DNA of 64,000 nucleotides from Sphingobacteriia bacterium 28-36-52 (GTDB lineage Bacteria; Bacteroidota; Bacteroidia; Chitinophagales; Chitinophagaceae): the NCBI GenBank assembly GCA_002281575.1, contig NCGN01000013.1:62001-126000 (forward strand). Direction: 5' to 3'. Made by a program: the position numbers and the translations under genes. Shown here piece after piece: positions 44,784-53,422 of this stretch. Within the stretch, counting starts at the first letter, position 1. Each line of letters begins with the position of its first letter. The notes beneath the pieces are model-generated. The model was not told where the DNA came from, searched no databases, and saw nothing but the letters and a program-made list of their open reading frames with translations.

Positions 44784-45191
44784 ATGAAAACTAAGTTTCA
44801 ACAATTTTATATTCCCCTAATTGTATTATTTGGAATAGTAAATGGGATTTGTTTGCTATTTAGTGATGCATTAAAACTGAAGCAAATTGACCCAGTTATG
44901 GTAGCAGGTGCGAATACATTATTGTTCGTTATTTGTACTATTAGTATACGTTCGCAAATAAAGTCGGTAAACAATACCAACCCCCATGCCATGGTAAGAA
45001 GTGTAATGGGATCTGTTGTATTGAAGCTTTTTGTTTTGGGAACTGCAGCATTTATTTACCTATATAATGTGGGTGAAGCCCAAAGTATAAATGGAATATT
45101 TTTAAGTATGGGATTGTATATACTTTATACTTGGTTAGAAGTAAAAATGGCCATGCAAATAAAACCGACTAAAAAAAATGGCAGCAATTGA
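44784..45191 (+). CDS. Small four-helix membrane protein, function unknown
   Basis: The 135-residue product contains about four hydrophobic helices (IPLIVLFGIVNGICLLF, MVAGANTLLFVICTISI, VVLKLFVLGTAAFIYLY and GIFLSMGLYILYTWLEV), a basic N-terminus and a lysine-rich tail. In other Bacteroidota I recall a similar small protein just before the ATP synthase genes; those genes are not present here, so the link is uncertain. It overlaps the following SprT gene by 14 bases, which suggests translational coupling, and starts 9 bases after its upstream neighbour. Confidence 0.65.
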   Translation: MKTKFQQFYIPLIVLFGIVNGICLLFSDALKLKQIDPVMVAGANTLLFVICTISIRSQIKSVNNTNPHAMVRSVMGSVVLKLFVLGTAAFIYLYNVGEAQSINGIFLSMGLYILYTWLEVKMAMQIKPTKKNGSN

Positions 45192-45813
45192 GCATCCATT
45201 GCATGAATTAGCCCGATTTTTACCTGCGGGTAGTTTTGATTATGTTGTACAATACCTTAATCAATATAAAGTACATTTAACTGTTGCTAAAAGTCGCAAA
45301 TCGGTTCTAGGCGATTATAGACATGCACATCAGGGTAACAATCACAGAATTAGTGTAAATGGGAATTTAAACGTTTATGAGTTTTTAATTACCCTTTTGC
45401 ATGAGTTGGCCCACTTGCTCACTTTTGAGCAGTATCAAAATAGGGTAGAGCCTCATGGGAAAGAATGGAAGGCTATTTACAGCAAATTATTGATTGACTT
45501 TGTAGCATTTGGTGTATTCCCAACTGAAATTGTAGCTGCTTTACAAAAATCAATAATTTCCCCTGCAGCAACAGCAAATGGAGAAACAGAATTGTTGATG
45601 GTATTAAGAAAGTATAATTCAGGTAAGAAAGAGGGGGTCTGTTTTATAGCTGATTTACCTATTGGTGCCCTTTTTAGGTTGTCTAATGGGAAGGTATTTC
45701 GAAAGGGGGAACTCCGTAGGAAGCGATATACCTGTATTGAAATAAAAACAGGATTAACATATACAGTTAGTGCAATAACAGAAGTGAAACAACTTGAAGT
45801 GATTACTCAATAA
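45178..45813 (+). CDS. SprT-like zinc metalloprotease domain protein
   Basis: A 211-residue protein with the SprT zinc motif HELAH (H75, E76, H79) in LITLLHELAHLLTF and a downstream HGKEW (H93), the expected third ligand. The C-terminal part (about 120-205) contains beta-rich sequence without the four-cysteine zinc ribbon seen in E. coli SprT. Relatives cut DNA-protein crosslinks in eukaryotes (Spartan); the bacterial role is not established. The start overlaps the end of the preceding membrane gene by 14 bases in another frame. Confidence 0.85.
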   Translation: MAAIEHPLHELARFLPAGSFDYVVQYLNQYKVHLTVAKSRKSVLGDYRHAHQGNNHRISVNGNLNVYEFLITLLHELAHLLTFEQYQNRVEPHGKEWKAIYSKLLIDFVAFGVFPTEIVAALQKSIISPAATANGETELLMVLRKYNSGKKEGVCFIADLPIGALFRLSNGKVFRKGELRRKRYTCIEIKTGLTYTVSAITEVKQLEVITQ

Positions 45814-45814
45814 A

Positions 45815-45853
45815 AAAAGCCATTAGAAATTGTTGTAGTTTCTAATGGCTTTT
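45815..45853. terminator. Bidirectional terminator between sprT-like gene and sucC
   Basis: A 15-base-pair perfect stem, AAAAGCCATTAGAAA with TTTCTAATGGCTTTT, around a 9-base loop. It sits between the two convergent genes with A and T tracts on the two sides. Confidence 0.9.
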
Positions 45854-45871
45854 AAATAAGGCATTTATAAA

Positions 45872-47083
45872 TTATGCAACCGCTTGTTTTACTAAAGCTG
45901 CAGCCTCGCTTAACTGAATAGCCGATTGAACTTTTAATCCACTTTCGTCAATTAATTTCTTGGCTTCAACTGCGTTGGTCCCTTGTAATCTTACAATAAT
46001 TGGGATATTAATATTGCCTAGTTTATTGTAAGCTTCAATTACTCCTGCTGCTACACGGTCACATCTTACAATACCACCAAAAATATTAATCAAAATGGCT
46101 TTTACATTTGGATCTTTCATGATGATTCGAAAACCTGCTTCAACGGTTTGTGCATTTGCTGTACCGCCTACGTCTAAGAAATTGGCTGGTTCACCACCGC
46201 TCAATTTTATCATATCCATGGTAGCCATAGCTAATCCTGCACCATTTACCATACAACCTACATTGCCATCTAATTTAACAAAGTTCAAATTGTATTGACC
46301 TGCTTCTACTTCTGTAGGATCTTCCTCTGTTACATCTCTTAAAGCGGCAACATCTGCATGACGCATTAAAGCATTGTCATCAATATTCATTTTGCAATCA
46401 ACTGCAATTATTTTTTCATCACTGGTTTTAAATAGTGGATTAATCTCAAGCATCCCACAATCTAAACCTACATAGGCATTGTATAAATTTGTTACAAATT
46501 TTACACAGTTTTTGAAAGCCTCTCCGCTTAATCCTAAGTTAAATGCAATTTTTCTTGCTTGGAAGCCTTGTAATGCACCTCCTGGGTGAACCCACTCTTT
46601 AAATATTTTTTCTGGGGTATTATGTGCTACTTCTTCAATATCCATTCCACCCTCTGTGCTATACATAACCACATTCATGCCCTTTGATCTATCTAACAAG
46701 ATAGATAAGTAGAATTCTTTAACTGGGTTGGGACCAGAATAGTACACATCTTGTGCAACTAAAATTTTGCTCACTTTCTTTCCTGCTTCGCCTGTTTGAA
46801 TAGTTACCAAAGTGCCTCCTAAAATATTCTTAGCAATACTGGTAACGTCTTCAGCACTTTTGGCAACAGCTACCCCTCTTTGCTCTGTACCTACAATTTT
46901 TCCTTTCCCGCGTCCGCCAGCGTGTATCTGTGCTTTCACTACGGCAAAATTGTTGCCAGTTTGGGTTTTTATTTGACGATAAGCCTCTTCGGCCGCCATT
47001 ACAGTGTCAACTGCTATACCTTCCTGTACAGGAACATGGTATTTTTTGAGTAATTCTTTAGCCTGGTACTCATGAAGATTCAT
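45872..47083 (-). CDS. sucC: Succinate--CoA ligase, beta subunit
   Basis: SucC is the nucleotide-binding subunit of succinyl-CoA synthetase in the TCA cycle. The ATP-grasp signature begins MNLHEYQAKELLKKY; later blocks are VKAQIHAGGRGKGKI, EINPLF near residue 208, and the CoA-side FLDVGGTANAQTVEAGF and INIFGGIVRCDRVA segments. The normal start is the ATG at 47083; three further codons are open up to 47092 but are not part of the family. The alpha subunit SucD is not adjacent, which is usual in many Bacteroidota. It is divergent from yceI. Confidence 0.95.
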   Translation of the reverse strand: MNLHEYQAKELLKKYHVPVQEGIAVDTVMAAEEAYRQIKTQTGNNFAVVKAQIHAGGRGKGKIVGTEQRGVAVAKSAEDVTSIAKNILGGTLVTIQTGEAGKKVSKILVAQDVYYSGPNPVKEFYLSILLDRSKGMNVVMYSTEGGMDIEEVAHNTPEKIFKEWVHPGGALQGFQARKIAFNLGLSGEAFKNCVKFVTNLYNAYVGLDCGMLEINPLFKTSDEKIIAVDCKMNIDDNALMRHADVAALRDVTEEDPTEVEAGQYNLNFVKLDGNVGCMVNGAGLAMATMDMIKLSGGEPANFLDVGGTANAQTVEAGFRIIMKDPNVKAILINIFGGIVRCDRVAAGVIEAYNKLGNINIPIIVRLQGTNAVEAKKLIDESGLKVQSAIQLSEAAALVKQAVA

Positions 47084-47168
47084 ATGGAACAATTTTTGCG
47101 AAGATAAGATAATCGTAGATGCAGATTTAAACCTTTTGTTAAAATTGTTGTTGTAACATTAATTTTTG

Positions 47169-47176
47169 TATTTTTG
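47169..47176 (+). promoter_or_regulatory. -7 element of the YceI gene
   Basis: TATTTTTG matches TAnnTTTG; TTG triplets at 47145-47153 give -33 candidates at spacings of 15 to 21 bases. The ATG is 21 bases downstream. Confidence 0.5.
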
Positions 47177-47197
47177 AAATTCTAAATAAAAATCAAC

Positions 47198-47770
47198 ATG
47201 AAAAAAATGGCATTAGCGCTGTTAAGTACAGCTTTTTTAGCAGGCATTTATTCTTTTACTGGTGTAACTAGTACCAAAGAAGTAATCACTTATAAAGTAG
47301 AAGCCGGAAAAAGTCGCGTTGACTGGGTAGGTTCTAAGAAGAATGATTTTCATACTGGTTTTTTCACTGTTAAAAGTGGATCAGTTCAAGTAAATTCTGG
47401 TAAAGTAACTGGTGGCGAATTTGTTATTGATTTAGCAAATATCAAAGTAACAGACGCTGCAGGTGCTAAGTTAGAAGGTCACTTGAAGTCTGGAGACTTT
47501 TTTGATGTTGCAAAATTTGGGGAAGCAACTTACAAAATCACTAGTGTTGTTTATAGCGACGATACTAATGCAACCATTACTGGAGATTTAAACTTGAAGG
47601 GTGCTAGTCTTCCTGTAAGCTTTAAAGCTGCTATTCGTAGTGCAGATGAGAAGGGTTTGTTTGCTGAAGCTTTCTTTGCAATGGATAGAACCATGTTTGG
47701 TATTAATTACGGTGTTGGAAATATTGCCAAAGATGTACAGGTTGCTGTTCACCTTTATGCTACCAAATAA
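47198..47770 (+). CDS. YceI-family periplasmic protein
   Basis: The 190-residue protein has a signal peptide (MKKMALALLSTAFLAGIYSFTG) and a YceI beta-barrel lipocalin-like domain. Family features are YKVEAGKSRVDWVGSK near residue 31, HTGFFTVKSGSVQV near 51, and GDLNLKGASLPVSF near 130. Members bind polyprenyl-like or amphiphilic molecules in the periplasm and may carry isoprenoid quinones. The ligand here is unknown. It is a lone gene with its own promoter and terminator. Base use is like the neighbours. Confidence 0.9.
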   Translation: MKKMALALLSTAFLAGIYSFTGVTSTKEVITYKVEAGKSRVDWVGSKKNDFHTGFFTVKSGSVQVNSGKVTGGEFVIDLANIKVTDAAGAKLEGHLKSGDFFDVAKFGEATYKITSVVYSDDTNATITGDLNLKGASLPVSFKAAIRSADEKGLFAEAFFAMDRTMFGINYGVGNIAKDVQVAVHLYATK

Positions 47771-47794
47771 TTATTGGTTAACAATTGCATTATA

Positions 47795-47833
47795 AAAAAA
47801 GTCCCGGTTGCTAGTAGTAGTCGGGACTTTTTT
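47795..47833. terminator. Terminator between yceI and dinB-like gene
   Basis: AAAAAAGTCCCG pairs perfectly with CGGGACTTTTTT (12 base pairs) around a 15-base loop. It lies between the two convergent genes and can function in both directions. Confidence 0.88.
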
Positions 47834-47839
47834 ATTCTA

Positions 47840-48349
47840 TTATAGATAGCGTTCTTCAATTATTTTCTTGTGGTGTAATAAATGACCAAATAGAATATAT
47901 GCAATAGCATTAGCAGTTACTTTTTTATCACTTGCTATTCCACTATTCAACAATTGAGTTTCTGTTAAGGAGCTAATTAACAAATCGGTAGATTTTCTGA
48001 GCGCTTTAAATTCCTCTTTTAACGCAATAAAAGTTCTAGTATTAGCTTGTGCTTTTTGTGCATAAAGGTTTTCATCAAAACCTGGGAGAGGGGTTGAATC
48101 GTTTCTAGCAACTCTCAATAATCTGTATTGCATTATTCTTTCGGTGTCAATAATATGTTGAATAAGGTCTTTTAGCGTCCATTTCCCTTCTGCATATGCA
48201 TAGTCCCCTTTTTCATCAGGAAGATTTAAAAAAAAGTAGGTGAGTGGGTGAGACAATTGTTTTACTGCTTCTTGAATATCGGTTACTTCAACTTGATTAA
48301 TATATCCTTCAAAATAGGGTGGATATTCTCCTGACTGTGGCTTTGGCAT
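47840..48349 (-). CDS. DinB/YfiT-like metal-binding four-helix protein
   Basis: A 169-residue protein of the DinB superfamily, a four-helix bundle with a three-histidine metal site. Histidines are in LKDLIQHIIDTERIMQYR (near residue 66) and GHLLHHKKIIEERY (near residues 155-160). Bacillithiol-S-transferases belong to this superfamily, and since bshC lies in this window a thiol-transfer role is possible, but motif evidence cannot separate this from other DinB members. The gene starts 2 bases after the subtilase stop, so both are probably one transcript. Confidence 0.85.
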   Translation of the reverse strand: MPKPQSGEYPPYFEGYINQVEVTDIQEAVKQLSHPLTYFFLNLPDEKGDYAYAEGKWTLKDLIQHIIDTERIMQYRLLRVARNDSTPLPGFDENLYAQKAQANTRTFIALKEEFKALRKSTDLLISSLTETQLLNSGIASDKKVTANAIAYILFGHLLHHKKIIEERYL

Positions 48350-48351
48350 AA

Positions 48352-50022
48352 TTATTTTTTGGGGTTAATATTGGGTTTAATTGCACTGGATAATTTGTAT
48401 TCATTGGCTATTTTAACCGCTTCGTAAGCATTTACGATACCACCTGTTTTTGATAATGTTTTAAAAGGAACAACTTGTTGTTCTTGGCCAGGCTTTAAAC
48501 ATTTGACATCATCCGATGGTTTATAAACCGATTGTTCTATAATTTTCTTGATTTCAATTGCAGACAAATGCGGATAATAGGATTTTAAAATGGCTGCCAA
48601 ACCAGAAACAATTGGAGTAGCCATGCTGGTCCCTTTTAAATTACCATAATTGTTCCCACCGGGAATAGTTGAATAGATTTTTACACCTGGTGCAAATACA
48701 TCAACCTGTTGTTGGCCATAACTACTGAAGTCGGCTGCAATGCTCGGCCCCAAATTAGGGTCACTACTAGCTCCTACGGTAATATAATTTTTTGCATAAG
48801 ATTTCCATGGATTTAGCCATGGATTGGGAAAGTTGTCTACTGAATCTAGGTTTTCTGCATCATTGCCTGCAGCGTGAATTAACAAAACATCTTTTTGTTC
48901 TGCATATTTAACTGCACTGTCTACCCAAGCTTTCTGTGGAGAAAAAGATTTACCAAAACTCATATTGATAATTTTGGCTCCGTGATCTACTGCATATCGA
49001 ATTGCCAATGCAATGTCTTTATCATACTCATCTCCGTCTGGAACAATTCTTAGTGTCATTATTTTTACTTGATCAGCAACCCCATCAATTCCTACTCCGT
49101 TGTTTCTTGTTGCACCAATAATCCCCGACACATGTGTTCCATGTGTTGGTCCTGGGCCCATTACATCGTTGTTTCCATAAAACCTATCCAATAAATTTTC
49201 ATAATCATCTCCAATTATTTCGGCTCTGTAATTAGGAGGGGCATTGTCTTTTGATTCAAATGCTGATTTCTTCCCGTCTATGTATTCCTCTAGTTCTTTT
49301 AACGCATTCGAGTTTTTTTCCTCGGGATCAATTTGTAGCATTTTCATAACGGTCAAGAAACCCAATTTTGCATCTCTTGCTGTTTTGGTAATTGGCTCAA
49401 ATTTTTCTAGTTTTTCGCAATTATATTCTTCTACCCCCATTTCTTGGCGTAGAATTTTATCGTGTCTTTTTAATGCTTTTGCTGTTACTTCTATGAACAT
49501 TAAGTCCATCATTTCGTCTTGACTAAAATTGAGTTCTTTTGCCGCTTTTGACCACATTTGAAATTGTGACTTTTCTGCACTTGAAAGAAAGTTCGTATCT
49601 ATAAATACAGACTGGTATCTATTCTTCCATTTATGAAATACCCTTGCTCTTTCATCCCCTGCTTTTTTAAGACTCTTGCCGTCTTTCCCCCCTAAAAAAT
49701 TCCACCCAAAAACGTCGTCGATATATCCGTTTTTGTCGTCGTCTATTCCATTGCCCGGAATTTCTTTAGGATTTCTCCATAATACTTTTTTTAAATCTTC
49801 ATGCGTAGTGTCTACACCAGAGTCTAATACTGCAACTATAACTGGTTGGGGCTTTTTGTTTTTTGCAGCTAAAAAATCGTATGCCTTATTTAGGCTTATT
49901 CCATATACATGGTTGTTCTCTAAATCTAGTAAATGCCAACCCTTTGGTATTTCCGATTGTGCAAATGAAGACAAACCAATTCCGCATCCAAAAAAGACGG
50001 CAAGCGCTGTTCCACGAATCAT
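48352..50022 (-). CDS. S8-family (subtilisin-like) serine protease, exported
   Basis: A secreted subtilase with signal peptide MIRGTALAVFFGCGIGLSSFAQ. The catalytic triad is D67 in VAVLDSGVDTTHED, the histidine in GPTHGTHVSGIIG near residue 300, and the serine in KGTSMATPIVSG near residue 480. Between the aspartate and histidine there is an insertion of about 200 residues rich in charged helices, larger than in typical subtilisins. There is no T9SS sorting domain, so it may stay in the periplasm. The ATG at 50022 is preferred to the upstream ATG at 50058, since it begins directly with the signal peptide. It is 2 bases from the DinB gene downstream. Confidence 0.92.
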   Translation of the reverse strand: MIRGTALAVFFGCGIGLSSFAQSEIPKGWHLLDLENNHVYGISLNKAYDFLAAKNKKPQPVIVAVLDSGVDTTHEDLKKVLWRNPKEIPGNGIDDDKNGYIDDVFGWNFLGGKDGKSLKKAGDERARVFHKWKNRYQSVFIDTNFLSSAEKSQFQMWSKAAKELNFSQDEMMDLMFIEVTAKALKRHDKILRQEMGVEEYNCEKLEKFEPITKTARDAKLGFLTVMKMLQIDPEEKNSNALKELEEYIDGKKSAFESKDNAPPNYRAEIIGDDYENLLDRFYGNNDVMGPGPTHGTHVSGIIGATRNNGVGIDGVADQVKIMTLRIVPDGDEYDKDIALAIRYAVDHGAKIINMSFGKSFSPQKAWVDSAVKYAEQKDVLLIHAAGNDAENLDSVDNFPNPWLNPWKSYAKNYITVGASSDPNLGPSIAADFSSYGQQQVDVFAPGVKIYSTIPGGNNYGNLKGTSMATPIVSGLAAILKSYYPHLSAIEIKKIIEQSVYKPSDDVKCLKPGQEQQVVPFKTLSKTGGIVNAYEAVKIANEYKLSSAIKPNINPKK

Positions 50023-50139
50023 GTAGTGTAAATTTTCTATCTGTACAAATTTGCACAATACTGTTGATATATAGTAATGCCCATTCTTTATTTATCAAAT
50101 CATTAAGCTTAGTATCTAATGTGATATCCTAACAAAATG

Positions 50140-51177
50140 TTAAACCTTGCTGTATTGTCTCCATTTTTCAATTGCAGTTTCCATATCTGCTGGTAAGGGC
50201 GATTCAAAAAAGATTTCTTTGCCAGTATGTGGATGAATAAATCCTAGTGTTTTTGCATGTAGCGCACACCTTGGACATGCTTCAAAACAATTGTCTACAA
50301 ATTGCTTATACCTTGAATAAATAGTGCCTTTTAAAATTTTGTCACCTCCATATTCTGCGTCGTTAAATAAAGTATGCCCAATATGTTTCATATGCACACG
50401 TATTTGGTGTGTACGACCTGTTTCTAGCCTGCATTCAACTAGGGTTACATAATTAAACCTTTCTAACACTTTGTAATGGGTAATTGCGTGTTTTCCTGTT
50501 TCACCTTCAGGATAAGCGTCAAACATTTTTCTATGTTGTTTGTGTCGTGCAATGTGTGCGTTGATGGTGCCTTCTTCTTCTTGGATATTGCCCCAAACTA
50601 ATGCTGTATATCTTCGATTTACCGTGTGATTAAAAAACTGTTTGGCTAAATGTGCTGCTGCTTCACCTGTTTTAGCTAACACAATTAATCCGGTTGTGTT
50701 TTTATCTATTCTATGAACCAAACCAAACCGGGGTAAACTTTCTTCGTTCAATTGCGGAATTTGTTGTCTTAAATAATAAGCCACTCCATTTAATAAAGTA
50801 CCGCTAAAATTTCCTACACCAGGATGAACCACCATATTGGGCGGTTTATTTATTACCATTAGAAATTCGTCTTCGTAAACAATATTCAAAGGAATTGGTT
50901 CTTCTTTTAGAATGGTATGTTCAGGATTAATTAAACTCATTAAAATGATTTCATCCCCTGGCTTTATTTTATAATTGCTTTTAACTGTTTTACCATTAAC
51001 TGTTAGAAAACCTGCTTCAATACCTTGTTGAACTTTATTTCTAGTAGCTCCTTCCATATGCATCTGAACCCATTTGTCTATTCGGAAGGGCTCTTGGCCT
51101 TTGTCTACAGTAAAAATCTTGCGTTCGTACAAGGCATCTGACTGCTCTTCTGAAATTAATTCGGTATCTATCTGCAT
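50140..51177 (-). CDS. rluD: RluD-family 23S rRNA pseudouridine synthase
   Basis: The 345-residue protein has an S4 RNA-binding domain at about 30-95 (RIDKWVQMHMEGATRNKVQ, GFLTVNGK) and a pseudouridine synthase domain with the catalytic aspartate in LVHRIDKNTTGL near residue 163. Other marks are MVVHPGVGN and the RLETGRTHQIRVHMKHIGH region near 250. It would isomerise uridines in helix 69 of 23S rRNA. It is divergent from lipB with 28 bases between the starts, and its -7 element lies 4 bases before the ATG. Confidence 0.92.
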   Translation of the reverse strand: MQIDTELISEEQSDALYERKIFTVDKGQEPFRIDKWVQMHMEGATRNKVQQGIEAGFLTVNGKTVKSNYKIKPGDEIILMSLINPEHTILKEEPIPLNIVYEDEFLMVINKPPNMVVHPGVGNFSGTLLNGVAYYLRQQIPQLNEESLPRFGLVHRIDKNTTGLIVLAKTGEAAAHLAKQFFNHTVNRRYTALVWGNIQEEEGTINAHIARHKQHRKMFDAYPEGETGKHAITHYKVLERFNYVTLVECRLETGRTHQIRVHMKHIGHTLFNDAEYGGDKILKGTIYSRYKQFVDNCFEACPRCALHAKTLGFIHPHTGKEIFFESPLPADMETAIEKWRQYSKV

Positions 51178-51181
51178 GCGG

Positions 51182-51201
51182 CAAAATTAACTTTATTTTT
51201 G
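51182..51201. promoter_or_regulatory. Back-to-back -7 elements of rluD and lipB
   Basis: CAAAATTA at 51182-51189 is TAATTTTG for the minus strand (rluD), and TATTTTTG at 51194-51201 serves the plus strand (lipB). Each is separated from its own ATG by exactly 4 bases, so both mRNAs are probably leaderless. The two elements are only 4 bases apart. Clear -33 elements are absent. Confidence 0.5.
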
Positions 51202-51205
51202 TGGT

Positions 51206-51928
51206 ATGGAGCAGGAAGTCATTTTCAAGGATTTAGGTAAAAGCAGCTACAAAGAAGTTTGGGATCAGCAAGAAGCATTATTGAAAGCAAATGCAGATAT
51301 TAAAATGGCTTTTAAATTTGGGAATCAACAATTAAACGCCCCAGAAACCATACCTACCACACATCATTTATTATTTGTTGAGCACCCACCTGTTTATACT
51401 TTAGGTAAAAATGGTAAAGAGGAACACGTATTAATAAGTGAAGCAGATAGACTTAAAAGAGGCATTGAATATTTTCATATAAATAGGGGGGGAGACATTA
51501 CATTCCATGGTCCAGGGCAATTGGTTGGGTATCCCATTTTGGATTTAGAAAGGTTTAAAACAGATTTGGGTTGGTACTTAAGATCTTTAGAAGAAGTAAT
51601 TATTAAAACCATGGCAGATTATGGTTTAAAAGGCGAAAGGAGTGCAGGAGAAACAGGAGTGTGGTTGGATGCGCATGTTAAAGGGAAGGAAAGAAAAATT
51701 TGCGCAATGGGAATTAAATGCAGCAGATGGATTACGATGCATGGTTTTGCATTTAATGTAAATACAGATCTCACTTATTTTGATCATATAGTACCGTGTG
51801 GTATTCAAAATAAAAAAGTTACTTCTTTGGCTCAAGAACTAGGACAAATAGTCAATTTTGAAGAAGTAAAGTATAGAGTAAAGAAACATTTTGAAGCCAT
51901 TTTTCCTTGTAAATTAATTGGAGAATAA
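51206..51928 (+). CDS. lipB: Lipoyl(octanoyl) transferase
   Basis: LipB moves octanoyl groups from acyl carrier protein to lipoyl domains. In this 240-residue protein, the RGGDITFHGPGQLVGYPI segment near residue 92, the KICAMGIKCSRWITMHGFAFN segment (in two parts near residue 170) and VPCGI near residue 195 with the catalytic cysteine are typical; the catalytic lysine is the one in KICAMGIK. Pyruvate dehydrogenase (E1 beta is encoded at 28356) is a client of lipoylation. It is divergent from rluD and converges with the small secreted protein gene at 51935. Confidence 0.95.
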   Translation: MEQEVIFKDLGKSSYKEVWDQQEALLKANADIKMAFKFGNQQLNAPETIPTTHHLLFVEHPPVYTLGKNGKEEHVLISEADRLKRGIEYFHINRGGDITFHGPGQLVGYPILDLERFKTDLGWYLRSLEEVIIKTMADYGLKGERSAGETGVWLDAHVKGKERKICAMGIKCSRWITMHGFAFNVNTDLTYFDHIVPCGIQNKKVTSLAQELGQIVNFEEVKYRVKKHFEAIFPCKLIGE

Positions 51929-51934
51929 AAAAGC

Positions 51935-52456
51935 TTAGTGCAGTAGAAACTTGTTTCTTTCTAAAAGTTCTCCATTGCAATACAATTCAAAATTGTACCA
52001 TCCACTGTGGTAGAAATTGCTTTTTTCAATCACCCAATAATCTTCTTGTAAATTGGTAATATTATGTAGTAATAATTTACCATCGTAAATAAATAGGCTG
52101 TACCTTTTTGTGTTGGTATTCGGCAATTGAATGGTTAGGTTACCTTTTGCATTAGTAAATACATACATGGATGGAATCCAATTCTCTTGAGCTTGAACGC
52201 TGGTTGGTGCAATTGGTGCCGGTGAAAATTGCAAAGTTCTTTTGCCAATTCTTGTAAGCGTATCTTTAGTATTGGCAAAGATGGAATCTTTAAACTTTTT
52301 ATATTCGCTAGCAGAAAGCTCTTTGTATAATTTATTTTTGATGAAAATCCTTTGACTAATTTCAGCTTTGTTTGTTTTGTTAGATTTTGATTTTTGCCCA
52401 AGGGCTAAATTAAACAAGCCGAGTAAACAAATTAGGATAAAGCTGAATTGTTTCAT
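51935..52456 (-). CDS. Small secreted protein, function unknown
   Basis: From ATG 52456 this encodes 173 residues with a signal peptide (MKQFSFILICLLGLFNLALG). A lysine-rich helical stretch follows (about residues 20-65), then a beta-rich part with aromatic residues (YSLFIYDGKLLLHN, YHSGWYNFELYCNGELLE). I do not recognise a family. The upstream in-frame TTG at 52462 is less likely as a start. It lies convergent to lipB (6 bases apart) and 27 bases after the next minus-strand gene, so it could be co-transcribed with the PLP-enzyme gene. Confidence 0.65.
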   Translation of the reverse strand: MKQFSFILICLLGLFNLALGQKSKSNKTNKAEISQRIFIKNKLYKELSASEYKKFKDSIFANTKDTLTRIGKRTLQFSPAPIAPTSVQAQENWIPSMYVFTNAKGNLTIQLPNTNTKRYSLFIYDGKLLLHNITNLQEDYWVIEKSNFYHSGWYNFELYCNGELLERNKFLLH

Positions 52457-52483
52457 AGTCAATGCAAATATATTTTTTTAGCG

Positions 52484-53365
52484 TTAAAATACTAGGCTTC
52501 CTGGTACTAAACTTCTATTTCCTTGTAAGCCCCCGCTATGTATTATTAAAATGTTGGAATTGTCTTTAAAGTATGCTTGTTGAATTAATTTTTCAATTGC
52601 ATAAAAAATTTTTGAAGTGTATACAATATCGGTAGGTACTTGTTCCCTTTTGAATAAATGGTTCATGTAATTAATTAATTCAATTGGGTGTTTAGCATAA
52701 CCGCCAAAATGATAATCGTGAATGGTTGTAAATTCTTTATGTGTTTTTGGGGGAAGTATGGCTTTCACCAGTTGGTTTAGTTCGTAATTGTTTTTAAGCA
52801 CACTAATGCCAATTACTGATTGATTTTCATTAGCTCCTGTTAATAGACCAGCTAACATGGTGCCAGTTCCACAGGCACAAATAATATGCGTAAATGATGA
52901 GCAGTCCTTGGTTTGTAGTATGGTAGCTGCTCCTAGGGCCCCGTTGATGCCATATCCCCCTTCATTTATCCAAAACCAACCATTATTGGCATATTTTTCC
53001 ATCAATACTTCTTTGTATTTATAGTCTTCCCTCGAAATATAATGCAATTGCATACCCAATTCTTTTGCTTCTTGTAAACTGGGTGAATTGTTCATTTCTC
53101 CTCTAATAAAACCAACAGATTTAAACCCGTTTAAATTGCAAGCTGCAGCAAGTGCTACAATATGATTGGAATATGCACCACCAAAACTAGCAATGGTATT
53201 GCATTGGAGTCGTTTTGCTTCCTCCAGATAAAACCTTAGTTTGAACCATTTATTTCCACTTACTATAGGATGAATTAAGTCTGTTCTAAGTGTAGAAACC
53301 TTAATATTTTCATTTCCTAAACTAGAGAGCTGTTGGATGGTTATTTTATTTATATCGAATAACAT
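52484..53365 (-). CDS. PLP-dependent ACC deaminase/D-cysteine desulfhydrase-like enzyme
   Basis: The 293-residue protein belongs to the tryptophan synthase beta-like PLP fold. The lysine that should bind PLP is in SGNKWFKLRFYLE (near residue 40), and SFGGAYSNHIVALAAA (near residue 60) is the phosphate/substrate loop. In this family D-cysteine desulfhydrases (DcyD) and ACC deaminases cannot be safely distinguished by eye; no ethylene-related gene is near. It is divergent from a nucleotidyltransferase gene with 57 bases between the starts. Confidence 0.82.
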   Translation of the reverse strand: MLFDINKITIQQLSSLGNENIKVSTLRTDLIHPIVSGNKWFKLRFYLEEAKRLQCNTIASFGGAYSNHIVALAAACNLNGFKSVGFIRGEMNNSPSLQEAKELGMQLHYISREDYKYKEVLMEKYANNGWFWINEGGYGINGALGAATILQTKDCSSFTHIICACGTGTMLAGLLTGANENQSVIGISVLKNNYELNQLVKAILPPKTHKEFTTIHDYHFGGYAKHPIELINYMNHLFKREQVPTDIVYTSKIFYAIEKLIQQAYFKDNSNILIIHSGGLQGNRSLVPGSLVF

Positions 53366-53397
53366 TTTATTACCAATTGTTGCAATGTTAAATGATT

Positions 53398-53405
53398 TAA
53401 CTTTG
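53398..53405 (+). promoter_or_regulatory. -7 element of the nucleotidyltransferase gene
   Basis: TAACTTTG matches TAnnTTTG; TTG triplets at 53377-53382 are -33 candidates at 15 to 18 bases. The ATG is 17 bases downstream. Confidence 0.5.
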
Positions 53406-53422
53406 TATTGTAAAATTAAGCT

